Assembly: GCA_963666705.2 (NCBI GenBank)
Contig: CAXXKO010000024.1
Coordinates: 248,001-312,000 of the forward strand
Source of the DNA: G963666705 sp963666705
Lineage (GTDB): Bacteria; Pseudomonadota; Alphaproteobacteria; CADEGL01
Length of the DNA stretch: 64,000 nt
Reading direction: 5' to 3'
Numbering within the stretch: position 1 is the first letter of the stretch; every line of letters starts with the position of its first letter. Below the pieces are notes generated by a model. The model was not told the DNA's origin. It ran no database searches and saw only the letters and a list, made by a program, of their open reading frames with translations. This document shows, one piece after another, positions 49,276 to 57,045 of the stretch. A program made the position numbers and the translations under genes.

Positions 49276-50484
49276 ATGGACGTTCGGCTCGACGAATCCC
49301 AAGCGGCCCTGCGCGACCGGGCACGGGAGGTGGCGACGGCGGTGATAGCACCCCGCGCGGCCGAGATCGACCGGTTCGAGGAATACCCCTGGGACAACGT
49401 GGGCGCACTCGTGGACGCGGGCTTCGTCGGCACGACAATCCCGCCCGCCTATGGCGGCGCGGGCCGCTCCTACCTCGATGCGGCGATCGTCATCGAGGAG
49501 ATGGCGAAAGTCTGCGGCGTCACCGGGCGCATCGCGGTCGAGACCAACATGGGCGCCATCGGCGCCATCATGGAATATGGCAGCGAGGAGCAGAAGAAGC
49601 TCGCCGCCGATCTGGTGCTGGGTGGCGACAAGCCCGCCATCTGCATCACCGAGCCCGGTGCGGGCAGCGCCGCGACGGAGATGGCCACCCGGGCCGAGAA
49701 GCGCGGCAACACCTATGTGCTCAATGGCACCAAGCACTGGATCACGGGCGGTGGCGTCTCGCGCCTCCACCTCGTCTTCGCCCGGGTCTTCGGCGAGGAT
49801 GGCGAGGAGGAGGGCATTGGCGCCTTCATCGCCCTGCGGGGTGAGACCGAGGGCCTGGTGATCGGCCGGCGCGAGCCCACCATGGGCCTGTGCGGCATCC
49901 CGGAGACCGAGGTGCGGTTCGAGGACATGGCGCTCCCGCCCGCCATGATGCTGGTCCCGCCGCGCGGCCTCGGGAAGGGCTTCGCGGACCTCATGGCCGC
50001 CTACAACGCCCAGCGCGTGGGCGCGGGCACGGTGGCGCTCGGCTTGGCGCAGGGGGCCTACGAGCTGGCCCTCGACCATGCCCGCGAGCGCGAGCAGTTC
50101 GGCCGCCCCATCTATGAGTTCCAGGGCCTGCAATGGATGCTGGCGGACATGAGCATCCAGTTGGCGGCGGCGCGCGCACTGATCCACGGCGCCGCGGTGA
50201 GCGCCGGCGGCGCCTCGCCCTTCCCCGACCCGCTCCAGGCCGCCCAGGCCAAGATCTTCGCCTCAGAGATGGCGATCCGCGTCACCAATGACGCCCTCCA
50301 GGTCTTCGGCGCCGCCGGCTATTCCCGCAACCGGCCCGTGGAGCGCATGGTGCGCGACGCCCGCATGTTCACCATCGGCGGCGGCACGGCCCAGATCCTG
50401 CGCACCCTCGTCGCCTCCCGCATCCTCGAGCGGCGGTTGCCCCAGACGCGTGACGGGTTCACGAAGCTGGCGGCGCGGAAGTAG
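49276..50484 (+). CDS. Acyl-CoA dehydrogenase family protein, 3-sulfinopropanoyl-CoA desulfinase-like
   Basis: This 402-residue flavoprotein has all three acyl-CoA dehydrogenase domains (CITEPGAGSAATEMATRAEK is the FAD/substrate loop). The C-terminal position that normally carries the catalytic Glu (in IYEGT) reads FTIGGGTAQILR, so Glu is replaced by Gly. From memory, the sequence closely follows the 3-sulfinopropanoyl-CoA desulfinase of Advenella mimigardefordensis DPN7. It matches that enzyme in YPWDNV, VIEEMAK, GAIGAI, SAYNAQRVGAG (here AAYNAQRVGAG), QGLQWM and LPQTRDG. It also keeps an Arg at position 85, equivalent to that enzyme's key Arg84. The predicted role is sulfite release from 3-sulfinopropanoyl-CoA, not dehydrogenation. 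Confidence 0.82.
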   Translation: MDVRLDESQAALRDRAREVATAVIAPRAAEIDRFEEYPWDNVGALVDAGFVGTTIPPAYGGAGRSYLDAAIVIEEMAKVCGVTGRIAVETNMGAIGAIMEYGSEEQKKLAADLVLGGDKPAICITEPGAGSAATEMATRAEKRGNTYVLNGTKHWITGGGVSRLHLVFARVFGEDGEEEGIGAFIALRGETEGLVIGRREPTMGLCGIPETEVRFEDMALPPAMMLVPPRGLGKGFADLMAAYNAQRVGAGTVALGLAQGAYELALDHAREREQFGRPIYEFQGLQWMLADMSIQLAAARALIHGAAVSAGGASPFPDPLQAAQAKIFASEMAIRVTNDALQVFGAAGYSRNRPVERMVRDARMFTIGGGTAQILRTLVASRILERRLPQTRDGFTKLAARK

Positions 50485-50494
50485 GCCGTACGGC

Positions 50495-51067
50495 CTACCG
50501 GTCCATGGTGTGGTATTCGCGGTTGGGCATCATGTCGACGCCCTGGGCCATGCGGTTGGTGTAGTTGAAGAAGGCGATGGTCTCGCACAAGTCCCAGTAG
50601 GCGGTGCCGTGGATGCCGGCCTTCTTCAGCGCGTGGCGGTCGGCCTCGTCGATCTCGGCCGGCCGCTCGGTCATCTTCCAGGCGAAGTCGAGCATGGCGC
50701 GCTCGCGCGCCGGCAGGGGTGCCGTACGGTAGTTCATGACCAGCATCTCGCCGAGCTCGGGGTCGCCCGAGAGCCGGCGCACGGCCTGGCCGTGGGCGAC
50801 GAGGCAGTAGTAGCAGCGGTTGGCGGCCGAGACGGTGACCGCCACCATCTCGCGCTCGAGCTTGGTCAGCTCCGAGTCCCCGAGCATGATGGCGTTGTAG
50901 GTGGCGATGAAGTTGCGCAGCCGCTCGGGCCGCAGCGCGAAGGCGCGGATCACGTTTGGCACCAGGCCGAGCTTCTCCTCGCAGACACGCATGTATTTCC
51001 GCAAATCGGCGTCGAGGGACTCGAGGTCGGGGACGGGCAGGATGTGGATGTGGTCGGGCTGTGGCAA
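50495..51067 (-). CDS. AhpD-like / carboxymuconolactone decarboxylase family protein (peroxidase-related)
   Basis: This 190-residue protein has the AhpD-type CxxC in SAANRCYYCLVAHGQAVRR (C85 and C88) with the downstream His. This is the redox site of the peroxidase-related (uncharacterised) branch of the family. The N-terminus is HILPVPDLESLDADLRKY and the C-terminal helix contains FFNYTNRMAQGVDMMPNREY. I chose TTG 51067, because AGGAGAGG lies 5 bp upstream. An open frame continues to 51130 without a better site. It probably acts in peroxide defence. Confidence 0.83.
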   Translation of the reverse strand: MPQPDHIHILPVPDLESLDADLRKYMRVCEEKLGLVPNVIRAFALRPERLRNFIATYNAIMLGDSELTKLEREMVAVTVSAANRCYYCLVAHGQAVRRLSGDPELGEMLVMNYRTAPLPARERAMLDFAWKMTERPAEIDEADRHALKKAGIHGTAYWDLCETIAFFNYTNRMAQGVDMMPNREYHTMDR

Positions 51068-51136
51068 GGAACCTCTCCTTTCTCGCGTATTCGTTACAGA
51101 AAATTGGGTGCCCGCACCGGGCTCAGGCACGGCTCG

Positions 51137-52219
51137 TCACCCGCATTGGGCGCGGTGGCGCAGGACCTGGTCGGCGAGGACGCAGGCCACCATGGCCTCG
51201 CCCACGGGCACCGCGCGGATGCCGACGCAGGGGTCGTGGCGGCCGGTGGTGCGCACTTCCACCTCCTCGCCCCCGAGGGTCACGCCGCGCCTGGGGATGG
51301 GCAGCGAGCTCGTGGGCTTGACGGCGAAACGGGCGACGATGTCCTGGCCCGTGCCGATGCCGCCGAGGATGCCGCCGGCGCGGTTCGAAAGGAAGGTGAC
51401 GCGCTCCCCCGCCATGCGCATCTCGTCATGCGCGTCCTCGCCCGGCGTGGCGGCGGCCGCGAAGCCGTCGCCGATCTCCACCCCCTTGACCGCGTTGATG
51501 CTCATGAGCGCTGCGGCCAGCTCGGCGTCGAGCTTGCCGTATACGGGCTCGCCCAGGCCGGCGGGCAGGCCGGCGGCGTGGACCTCGATCACCGCGCCCG
51601 CCGAGGAGCCGGCCTTGCGCACCCCATCCAGGTACGCTTCCCATTCGGCGGCGGCCGTGGCGTCCGGGCACCAGAAGGGGTTCTGCTCCACCGCCGCCCA
51701 ATCCCAGCGCGCGCGGTCGACGGCATGGGGCCCCATCTGGACGAGCGCGCCACGGATGCTCACCGGGGCACCCAGCACCTGGTCGAGCACCTTGCGCGCG
51801 ACGGCGCCGGCGGCCACCCGCGCGGCCGTCTCCCGGGCCGAGGCGCGGCCGCCCCCGCGAAAGTCGCGGATGCCGTACTTGGCCCAGTAGGTGTAGTCGG
51901 CATGGCCGGGGCGGAAGCGGTCGGCGATGTCCGTGTAGTCGCGCGCGCGCTGGTCCAGGTTCTCGATCAGGAGCGATATGGGCGTGCCCGTGGTCTCGCC
52001 CTCGAAGGTACCGGAGAGGATGCGCACCACGTCCGGCTCCTGGCGCTGGCTGGTGTGGCGCGACTGGCCGGGCCGGCGGCGGTCGAGCCAGCGCTGGATG
52101 TCGGGCTCGGCCAGGGGGATGCGGGGCGGCGCGCCATCGACGACGCAGCCGATGGCGGGCCCGTGGCTCTCGCCCCAGGTGGTGAACCGGAACAGGCGGC
52201 CGAAGCTGTTGGCGGACAT
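51137..52219 (-). CDS. aroC: Chorismate synthase
   Basis: This 360-residue FMN-dependent enzyme converts EPSP to chorismate, the last shikimate-pathway step. Signatures: GESHGPAIGCVVDG (15-28), RRRPGQSRHTSQRQEPD, RDFRGGGRASARETAARVAAG, and the C-terminal GRHDPCVGIRAVPVGEAM. Length and all FMN-contact regions are intact. It lies 16 bp after fabI on the same strand, so the two are probably cotranscribed. Confidence 0.97.
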   Translation of the reverse strand: MSANSFGRLFRFTTWGESHGPAIGCVVDGAPPRIPLAEPDIQRWLDRRRPGQSRHTSQRQEPDVVRILSGTFEGETTGTPISLLIENLDQRARDYTDIADRFRPGHADYTYWAKYGIRDFRGGGRASARETAARVAAGAVARKVLDQVLGAPVSIRGALVQMGPHAVDRARWDWAAVEQNPFWCPDATAAAEWEAYLDGVRKAGSSAGAVIEVHAAGLPAGLGEPVYGKLDAELAAALMSINAVKGVEIGDGFAAAATPGEDAHDEMRMAGERVTFLSNRAGGILGGIGTGQDIVARFAVKPTSSLPIPRRGVTLGGEEVEVRTTGRHDPCVGIRAVPVGEAMVACVLADQVLRHRAQCG

Positions 52220-52235
52220 GGGATCGTGCCCGGGG

Positions 52236-53075
52236 TCAGGCCTTGGGCGCGAACTCGCCGATCAGGTCGCGCACCTCGCTCGCTGCATCGACGGCCATCA
52301 TGCCGACCACGTGGTAGCCACAGTCCACGTGGTGGGTCTCGCCCGTGACGGCGCTGCCGAGGTCGCTCAAGAGATAGAGGCCGGTCGAGCCCACTTCCTC
52401 GGTGGTCACGTTGCGCTTGAGCGGGGCGTTGAGCTCGTTCCACTTGAGGATATAGCGGAAATCGCCGATGCCCGAGGCGGCGAGGGTCTTGATCGGCCCC
52501 GCCGAGATGGCGTTCACGCGGATGCCCTGGCCGCCGAGATCGACGGCGAGGTAGCGCACGCTCGCCTCCAGCGCCGCCTTGGCCACGCCCATGACGTTGT
52601 AATGGGGCATCACCCGCTCCGCCCCGTAGTAGGTGAGGGTCAGGAGGCTGCCGCCTTCGGGCATGATGGCCGACGCGCGGCGGCACATGTCGGTGAAGGA
52701 GAAGCAGGAGATGTCGAGGGTGCGCGTGAAGTTGTCGCGCGTGGTGTCGAGATACTGGCCCTTGAGCTGGTCCTTGTCGGAATAGGCGATGGCGTGAACG
52801 GCGAAATCGATTCCGCCCCAGCGCGCGCCGAGTGCTGCGAATAGGGCGTCGAGGCTATCCGGGTCGGTCACGTCGCAGGGCATGACGAAGTCCGAGCCCA
52901 CGGAATCGGCGAGCGGGCGCACGCGCCGCTCCAACGCCTCGCCCTGGAAGGTGAAGGCAATCTCCGCGCCCTCGAGCGCGACCGCGCGCGCAATCCCCCA
53001 GGCGATCGAGCGCTCGTTGGCGACACCCATCACCAGGCCCCGCTTGCCGGCCATGAGGCCGTCTCTCGAGGTCAT
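52236..53075 (-). CDS. fabI: Enoyl-[acyl-carrier-protein] reductase (NADH)
   Basis: This 279-residue SDR-fold enzyme does the last reduction step of fatty-acid elongation. The N-terminal cofactor motif is GVANERSIAWGIARAV. The catalytic Tyr-x6-Lys is in YYGAERVMPHYNVMGVAKAAL, split as YNVMGVAK. ISAGPIKTLAASGIGDF is diagnostic of FabI. ATG 53075 has GGGGAG 8 bp upstream; an internal ATG at 53054 would also give a conserved N-terminus. It is the target of triclosan-type inhibitors. aroC follows downstream. Confidence 0.95.
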   Translation of the reverse strand: MTSRDGLMAGKRGLVMGVANERSIAWGIARAVALEGAEIAFTFQGEALERRVRPLADSVGSDFVMPCDVTDPDSLDALFAALGARWGGIDFAVHAIAYSDKDQLKGQYLDTTRDNFTRTLDISCFSFTDMCRRASAIMPEGGSLLTLTYYGAERVMPHYNVMGVAKAALEASVRYLAVDLGGQGIRVNAISAGPIKTLAASGIGDFRYILKWNELNAPLKRNVTTEEVGSTGLYLLSDLGSAVTGETHHVDCGYHVVGMMAVDAASEVRDLIGEFAPKA

Positions 53076-53184
53076 GGAAAGCTCCCCTCTACCGCTACCC
53101 CTCAGGCGGCGGCATCCTACACAAAAGGTCGGGGCAGGTGAAGGCGAGCGCGGGGCGCCCGGTGCACGGACATACGAAAGGCGC

Positions 53185-53203
53185 CGCGCCCCGACGGGGC
53201 GCG
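53185..53203 (-). terminator. Probable terminator hairpin downstream of the lipoprotein gene
   Basis: A perfect 8-bp GC stem, CGCGCCCC-GAC-GGGGCGCG, lies 26 bp past the lipoprotein stop codon. On the minus strand it is followed by GCGCCTTTCG, only a short T run, so this is a weak or non-canonical intrinsic terminator. It separates the lipoprotein gene from fabI. Confidence 0.5.
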
Positions 53204-53229
53204 GGCCTTGGGTATTCCCTAGCCGCAGC

Positions 53230-53712
53230 CTACTGGACGATCTGCCAGGTGCCGTCCGCTTGGCGGCAGGCCGTGCCGTAAGCTTCCTCCGCCCGGCCAC
53301 CCACGACGATGGTCTGGGTGAACTCCCGGCAGGGCAGGCCCGAGGCGTTCTGGAAGGTGCGCGTGGACGTCACCGATCCGGAATTGCCAGAATCCGGGTT
53401 CTGCCACGACGAAGTGCTGCCGGTCGAGGAGGCTTCCAGGCTCTGCTGCGTCGTCTGATTGGCGTACTCGCGGTCGTTCTGGTCGAGCACGTTGCCGACC
53501 GCGCCGCCGAGCAGGCCGCCGAACAGCACGCCGGCGGCGATGCCGGTCGCACCCCCGCCCAGTTGGGAGGCCAGAAGGCCGCCGCCCGCGGCGCCGGCGA
53601 GCGCGCCGATGGTGGTCTTGGTCCCGACGCCTGTCTGGTCGTATTGCTGTTGCGTGCAGCCGATGACGCTAACCGCCACGATGGCCACGAGGAGTAACTT
53701 CATGGGTTTCAT
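53230..53712 (-). CDS. Glycine-zipper surface lipoprotein (17-kDa-antigen-like)
   Basis: This 160-residue secreted lipoprotein has a signal peptide LLLVAIVAVSVIGC with lipobox VIGC, giving a lipidated Cys at residue 19. A glycine zipper follows (ALAGAAGGGLLASQLGGGA, GVLFGGLLGGAVGNVLDQND), which would insert into or span a membrane. The C-terminal domain with CREF ... GTACRQADGTWQIV resembles the rickettsial 17-kDa antigen/SmpA-like outer-membrane group. The likely role is in the outer-membrane envelope. ATG 53712 or 53703 are equally possible starts. Confidence 0.83.
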   Translation of the reverse strand: MKPMKLLLVAIVAVSVIGCTQQQYDQTGVGTKTTIGALAGAAGGGLLASQLGGGATGIAAGVLFGGLLGGAVGNVLDQNDREYANQTTQQSLEASSTGSTSSWQNPDSGNSGSVTSTRTFQNASGLPCREFTQTIVVGGRAEEAYGTACRQADGTWQIVQ

Positions 53713-54022
53713 TGTCTAAACCTTCTCCCAGCTCCAGTCTTAAATCCGAACGCTATCATCCTCCGAAACACCCGGCCAGTCGCGCCCTTCTTGCGAGATT
53801 CGATATTAACGGTAAGGGCGTCACGGTCGAGTCATTATATTGTGCCATTATGCTCGCGGTTAAACCCCTGTTTTTCAATTTGGTTATGGGGCGCCCAGAC
53901 GGCGGATTCGGGCCCTCGCGCCGTAGCCGCGGGAAAAGAGCGCTGGCCGGCCTTGCATTTGGTGCCGGCCGGGCTAGAAATAGCCCCCTATGGCGCCCTG
54001 AGCCGTCCCGGGAGATATCTTT
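53713..54022. other. Intergenic region between divergent lipoprotein and pdxH genes
   Basis: No convincing gene lies in these 310 bp. The middle (53800-53890) is less GC-rich (TCATTATATTGTGCCATTATG and CCCTGTTTTTCAATTTGG) and probably contains both divergent promoters. GGAGATATC at 54011-54019 lies 3-8 bp before the pdxH ATG and is its likely ribosome binding site. Confidence 0.5.
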
Positions 54023-54613
54023 ATGAGCGCGACCGCGGCCCAAGAGCCCTTCGAGCTGTTCGAGAGCTGGTACGCCGAGGCCAAGGCGGCCGAGCCCGGC
54101 GACCCGGAAGCCATGACCGTTGCCACGGCCACGCCCGACGGGCGGCCCTCGGCGCGGATGGTCCTGCTCAAGGGACTGGACGACCGCGGCTTCGTCTTCT
54201 ACTCCAATACCGAGAGCCGCAAGGGCATCGAGCTTCTCGCCAACCGCCAGGGCGCCATCCTCTTTCATTGGAAGTCGTTGCGCCGCCAGGTGCGCGCGGT
54301 GGGCGCAATCGAGGTCGTGAGCGACGAAGAGGCCGATGCCTATTTTGGCTCCCGCGCCCGCGGCAGCCAGATCGGCGCCTGGGCCTCGGATCAGTCGCGC
54401 CCGCTCGAAAGCCGCCTTGCGCTCGAGAAGCGGGTGGCCAAGCTCGCCGCCAGGTTCGGCCTCCGCAAGGTGCCGCGGCCGCCGCACTGGACCGGCTTCC
54501 GCCTCATTCCCGACGAGCTCGAATTCTGGCGCGACGGCGCCTTCCGACTGCATCACCGGCTGGCCTATTACCGTGAGGACGACGGCTGGCGCACCGCGCA
54601 GCTCTATCCCTGA
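54023..54613 (+). CDS. pdxH: Pyridoxamine 5'-phosphate oxidase
   Basis: This 196-residue FMN-dependent oxidase converts pyridoxine/pyridoxamine phosphate to PLP. FMN-binding stretches are SARMVLLKGLDDRGFVFYSN and FHWKSLRRQVR. The PLP-site region is RPPHWTGFRLIPDELEFWR, and the C-terminus HRLAYYREDDGWRTAQLYP is close to the family consensus. Length is normal (~195-218). PLP made here serves the aminotransferase and HemA encoded in the same window. A CDF transporter gene follows 29 bp downstream. Confidence 0.95.
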   Translation: MSATAAQEPFELFESWYAEAKAAEPGDPEAMTVATATPDGRPSARMVLLKGLDDRGFVFYSNTESRKGIELLANRQGAILFHWKSLRRQVRAVGAIEVVSDEEADAYFGSRARGSQIGAWASDQSRPLESRLALEKRVAKLAARFGLRKVPRPPHWTGFRLIPDELEFWRDGAFRLHHRLAYYREDDGWRTAQLYP

Positions 54614-54642
54614 TAGGCGGGACGGGCGGGGACCCATGAGCG

Positions 54643-55569
54643 ATGGCTGAGGCTCCCACGGATTTCGCGGCCCAGGCGCGGCTCATGCGCCTCGCGACCT
54701 ATGCCTCCGTCTCCGTGGCGGCGGTGCTCGTCGGCGTCAAGTTCGGGGCCTGGGTGCTCACCGATTCGGTTTCCATGCTCTCGACCCTCGTCGATTCCGT
54801 GCTCGACGCGCTGGCTTCGCTGGTCAACCTCTATGCCGTCAACCGCGCCCTCCGGCCGCCCGACCGGGAGCACCGCTTCGGCCATGGCAAGGCCGAGCCC
54901 CTGGCCGGCGTCGGCCAATCGACATTCATCGCCGGATCGGCCCTGTTCCTGACCTTCGAGGCCGCCCGCCGCCTGTTCGATCCGCAGCTCGTCGAGCGCA
55001 CCACCCTCGGCATCGGTGTCATGGTGGTGTCGATCGTGGCGACCCTCGGCCTGGTGGCGTTCCAGCGTCACGTCATCAAGCGCACCAAGTCCGTGGCCAT
55101 CAGCGCCGATTCCCTCCACTACAAGGGCGACCTCCTGGTGAACGTGAGCGTCATCGCCGCCCTCGTCCTCGCTGGCCAGTTCGGTTTCGCCCTGGCCGAT
55201 CCGCTGTTCGCCTTCGCCATCGCCGGCTACATCCTGTGGACGGCGTGGCACATCTTCCGCGATGGATTGGACCAGCTTATGGACAGGGAGTTCGCGGTCA
55301 CCGACCGCGACCGCATCAAGGAGATCGCGCTCGCCCATCCCGAGGTACTGGCCATCCACGACCTGCGCACCCGCTCCTCGGGCCGCGATGCCTTCATCCA
55401 GCTCCATCTCGAGATGCACGGCGCCATGACGCTCCTGCGCGCCCACCACGTGGCCGATCAGGTGGAGGAGGAAGTCATGGCCGCCTTCCCCGAAGCCGAG
55501 GTGCTCATCCACCAGGATCCCTTCGGCCTCGAGCAAGAGCCCGGCCGCACCGTGGCCGACGGGGCCTGA
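54643..55569 (+). CDS. fieF: Cation diffusion facilitator (FieF/ZitB-like) transporter
   Basis: This 308-residue divalent-metal/proton antiporter has six transmembrane helices. Metal-site acidic residues are in helix 2 (SMLSTLVDSVLDALASLVN) and in the helix-5 equivalent (AISADSLHYKGDLLVNVSV). HRFGHGKAEPLAGVGQ is the conserved cytoplasmic loop. The C-terminal cytoplasmic domain has a metal-binding region (HDLRTRSSGRDAFIQLHLEM). It probably exports Fe2+, Zn2+ or Cd2+. Its TGA ends at the first base of the 17-bp target duplication of the following IS. Confidence 0.9.
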   Translation: MAEAPTDFAAQARLMRLATYASVSVAAVLVGVKFGAWVLTDSVSMLSTLVDSVLDALASLVNLYAVNRALRPPDREHRFGHGKAEPLAGVGQSTFIAGSALFLTFEAARRLFDPQLVERTTLGIGVMVVSIVATLGLVAFQRHVIKRTKSVAISADSLHYKGDLLVNVSVIAALVLAGQFGFALADPLFAFAIAGYILWTAWHIFRDGLDQLMDREFAVTDRDRIKEIALAHPEVLAIHDLRTRSSGRDAFIQLHLEMHGAMTLLRAHHVADQVEEEVMAAFPEAEVLIHQDPFGLEQEPGRTVADGA

Positions 55570-55653
55570 TACCCGGAACACAAGGTGTCGATAACAATCT
55601 GAATTGACCGGTTTATGTACCATATGAATTGACCGCTTCTGTTGTTGCTGTTG

Positions 55654-55710
55654 GCCCTGTGGATAAGTGGTCAGGTCGGCGCAGCCGAGCTGTCCACTTA
55701 TCCACAGGGC
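55654..55710. repeat. Perfect 17-bp inverted repeat holding two consensus DnaA boxes
   Basis: 55654-55670 (GCCCTGTGGATAAGTGG) and 55694-55710 (CCACTTATCCACAGGGC) are exact inverted copies with a 23-bp loop. Each arm contains a perfect DnaA box (TGTGGATAA at 55658-55666, TTATCCACA at 55698-55706). It lies inside the IS, 24 bp beyond the transposase stop codon, so it may also act as a terminator-like hairpin. Confidence 0.75.
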
Positions 55711-55734
55711 GCGGGCCGGTCGCGTCGAAGCGGA

Positions 55735-56910
55735 TCACGCGGCCTGGCTTTCGGTGCTCTCGATGGGCGTGCCGTCCTCCCGGTAGCGCGCCAGGCAGCG
55801 CGGGCCATGGAAGATTGCCAGAGCCTGGTCCGGGTACTCGTGCACGCGGACCCTGGCCTTGACGTAGTGGTGGCGGTGGCGGTCGGCCGGGATCTGGAGC
55901 GTGCGGCCGTGGTAGCGCACGGTGTTGTCGTTGCCGACGACACGCTCCTCCTGCACGCACAGAATGTCCGCGAGATCGCCGGCGAAGGGCACGAAGGCGG
56001 AACCCACCGCCTCGGCCGGGCGGGCGAAGCGCGCGTTGTGGGCCGGCAGGTAGACCTCTTCGAGGAACCGGTTGGCTGCCGCCATGTCGGTGATGCCGGC
56101 GAGCCTGAGCTCCTGTGGCAGGCGCTTCTGCAGGGTCCCGAACATGCGCTCCGAGCGCCCCCGGGCCTCGGGTGAATAGGCCGGGATCAGCTCGACGCCG
56201 AGCTGGGCCAGCGCGCGGCCGACCTGGGTCGGGTTGTCCCGGTCCACCTTGCCGCCGGCCTCTGGCGTGTGCCAGTAGTGCGACGCCCGGTCGGCGTAGA
56301 GCGAGCAGAACAGCCCCTTCTCCGCGATCGCCTCGGCGAGCCCCCGAAAGCTGCTCATGGTGCCCTCCTCGGCGACGAAGAAGGCCGAGTAGATGTCGCT
56401 TGTCGCGTCGTCCATGGTCACGATCAGGTCCCAGGACTGGTCCCTCACCCAGTGGTGCGTGGAGCCGTCCTGGTGCAGCATCATCCCCGCCATCGGCCGC
56501 CGCGGCCGCTTCCTGCGGTGCGCGCCGCGCCGCGGCGCCGGCCGCATGCGCCCGTGCGCCTGCAGGCTCAGACGCACCCAGTTGTAGCTGCGCTTGAAAT
56601 CGTGCTCCGAGACCAGCTTCTCCCAGAAGTGCTTGGCCGTGAAATCCCAGTAGCGGGTGTCGAACAGCGTCAGCACCGCCATCACCTCGTCGACACCCGC
56701 GCGCCGCGCCGAAGCCCGCTCGAGCCGACGGTCGTAAAGCCCTTCCGCCCCCTCCGCCTCATAGCGCCCCCGCCACCGCCGAAAGGTCCGCTCGCTCATA
56801 CCCAGAACCTCCGCCGCCTCAACCTGGCTCGGCTCGCCGCGATAGGTGCGGCCATAGACATCCTCGAACTTCATCAGCCTCAGTCCCTGTAACTGCTCCG
56901 TCCGGCGCAT
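55735..56910 (-). CDS. ISNCY (IS1202/ISDol1-like) transposase
   Basis: This is a 391-residue DDE transposase. The N-terminal helix-turn-helix is VEAAEVLGMSERTFRRWRG. The DDE core has the first Asp in MMLHQDGSTHHWV, the second region DLIVTMDDATSDIYSAFFV, further acidic positions in SLYADRASHYWHTP, and the Glu in AYSPEARGRSERMFGTLQ. The C-terminal domain reads NTVRYHGRTLQIP. The frame is intact from ATG 56910; the start region is less sure. The element is probably functional. Confidence 0.88.
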   Translation of the reverse strand: MRRTEQLQGLRLMKFEDVYGRTYRGEPSQVEAAEVLGMSERTFRRWRGRYEAEGAEGLYDRRLERASARRAGVDEVMAVLTLFDTRYWDFTAKHFWEKLVSEHDFKRSYNWVRLSLQAHGRMRPAPRRGAHRRKRPRRPMAGMMLHQDGSTHHWVRDQSWDLIVTMDDATSDIYSAFFVAEEGTMSSFRGLAEAIAEKGLFCSLYADRASHYWHTPEAGGKVDRDNPTQVGRALAQLGVELIPAYSPEARGRSERMFGTLQKRLPQELRLAGITDMAAANRFLEEVYLPAHNARFARPAEAVGSAFVPFAGDLADILCVQEERVVGNDNTVRYHGRTLQIPADRHRHHYVKARVRVHEYPDQALAIFHGPRCLARYREDGTPIESTESQAA

Positions 56911-57045
56911 CCAAACCCTCCCCCTTTCGGAAGGATTCTAAAGCCGGACAGATCATTTGTTGCATAGACCGGTCATACCGCGTGTTACCGACAATACCCG
57001 GAACACAAGGTGGCTCCGTGGCGGGATATGCGCTAACGTCGGGCC

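Larger units (their letters stand above)
55586..56993 (-). mobile_element. IS1202/ISNCY-like insertion sequence with 17-bp target duplication (1408 bp)
   Basis: The termini are imperfect inverted repeats: TGTCGATAACA then GACCGGTTTATG on the left, TGTCGGTAACA then GACCGGTCTATG read inward from the right. The 17-bp direct repeat ATACCCGGAACACAAGG flanks them at 55569-55585 and 56994-57010. Long, variable duplications are known for the ISDol1/IS1202-type (formerly ISNCY) elements, which fits the transposase type. Confidence 0.88.

Noticed and set aside
53713..54022. Possible small gene at 53712-54026 (104 codons) between the lipoprotein gene and pdxH
   Set aside because: No ribosome binding site or family resemblance; it overlaps the pdxH start and lies in a divergent promoter region.
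55654..55710. Chromosomal replication origin (two DnaA boxes)
   Set aside because: Only two boxes, inside an IS, with no AT-rich unwinding element and no dnaA, parAB or hemE-type origin neighbours.
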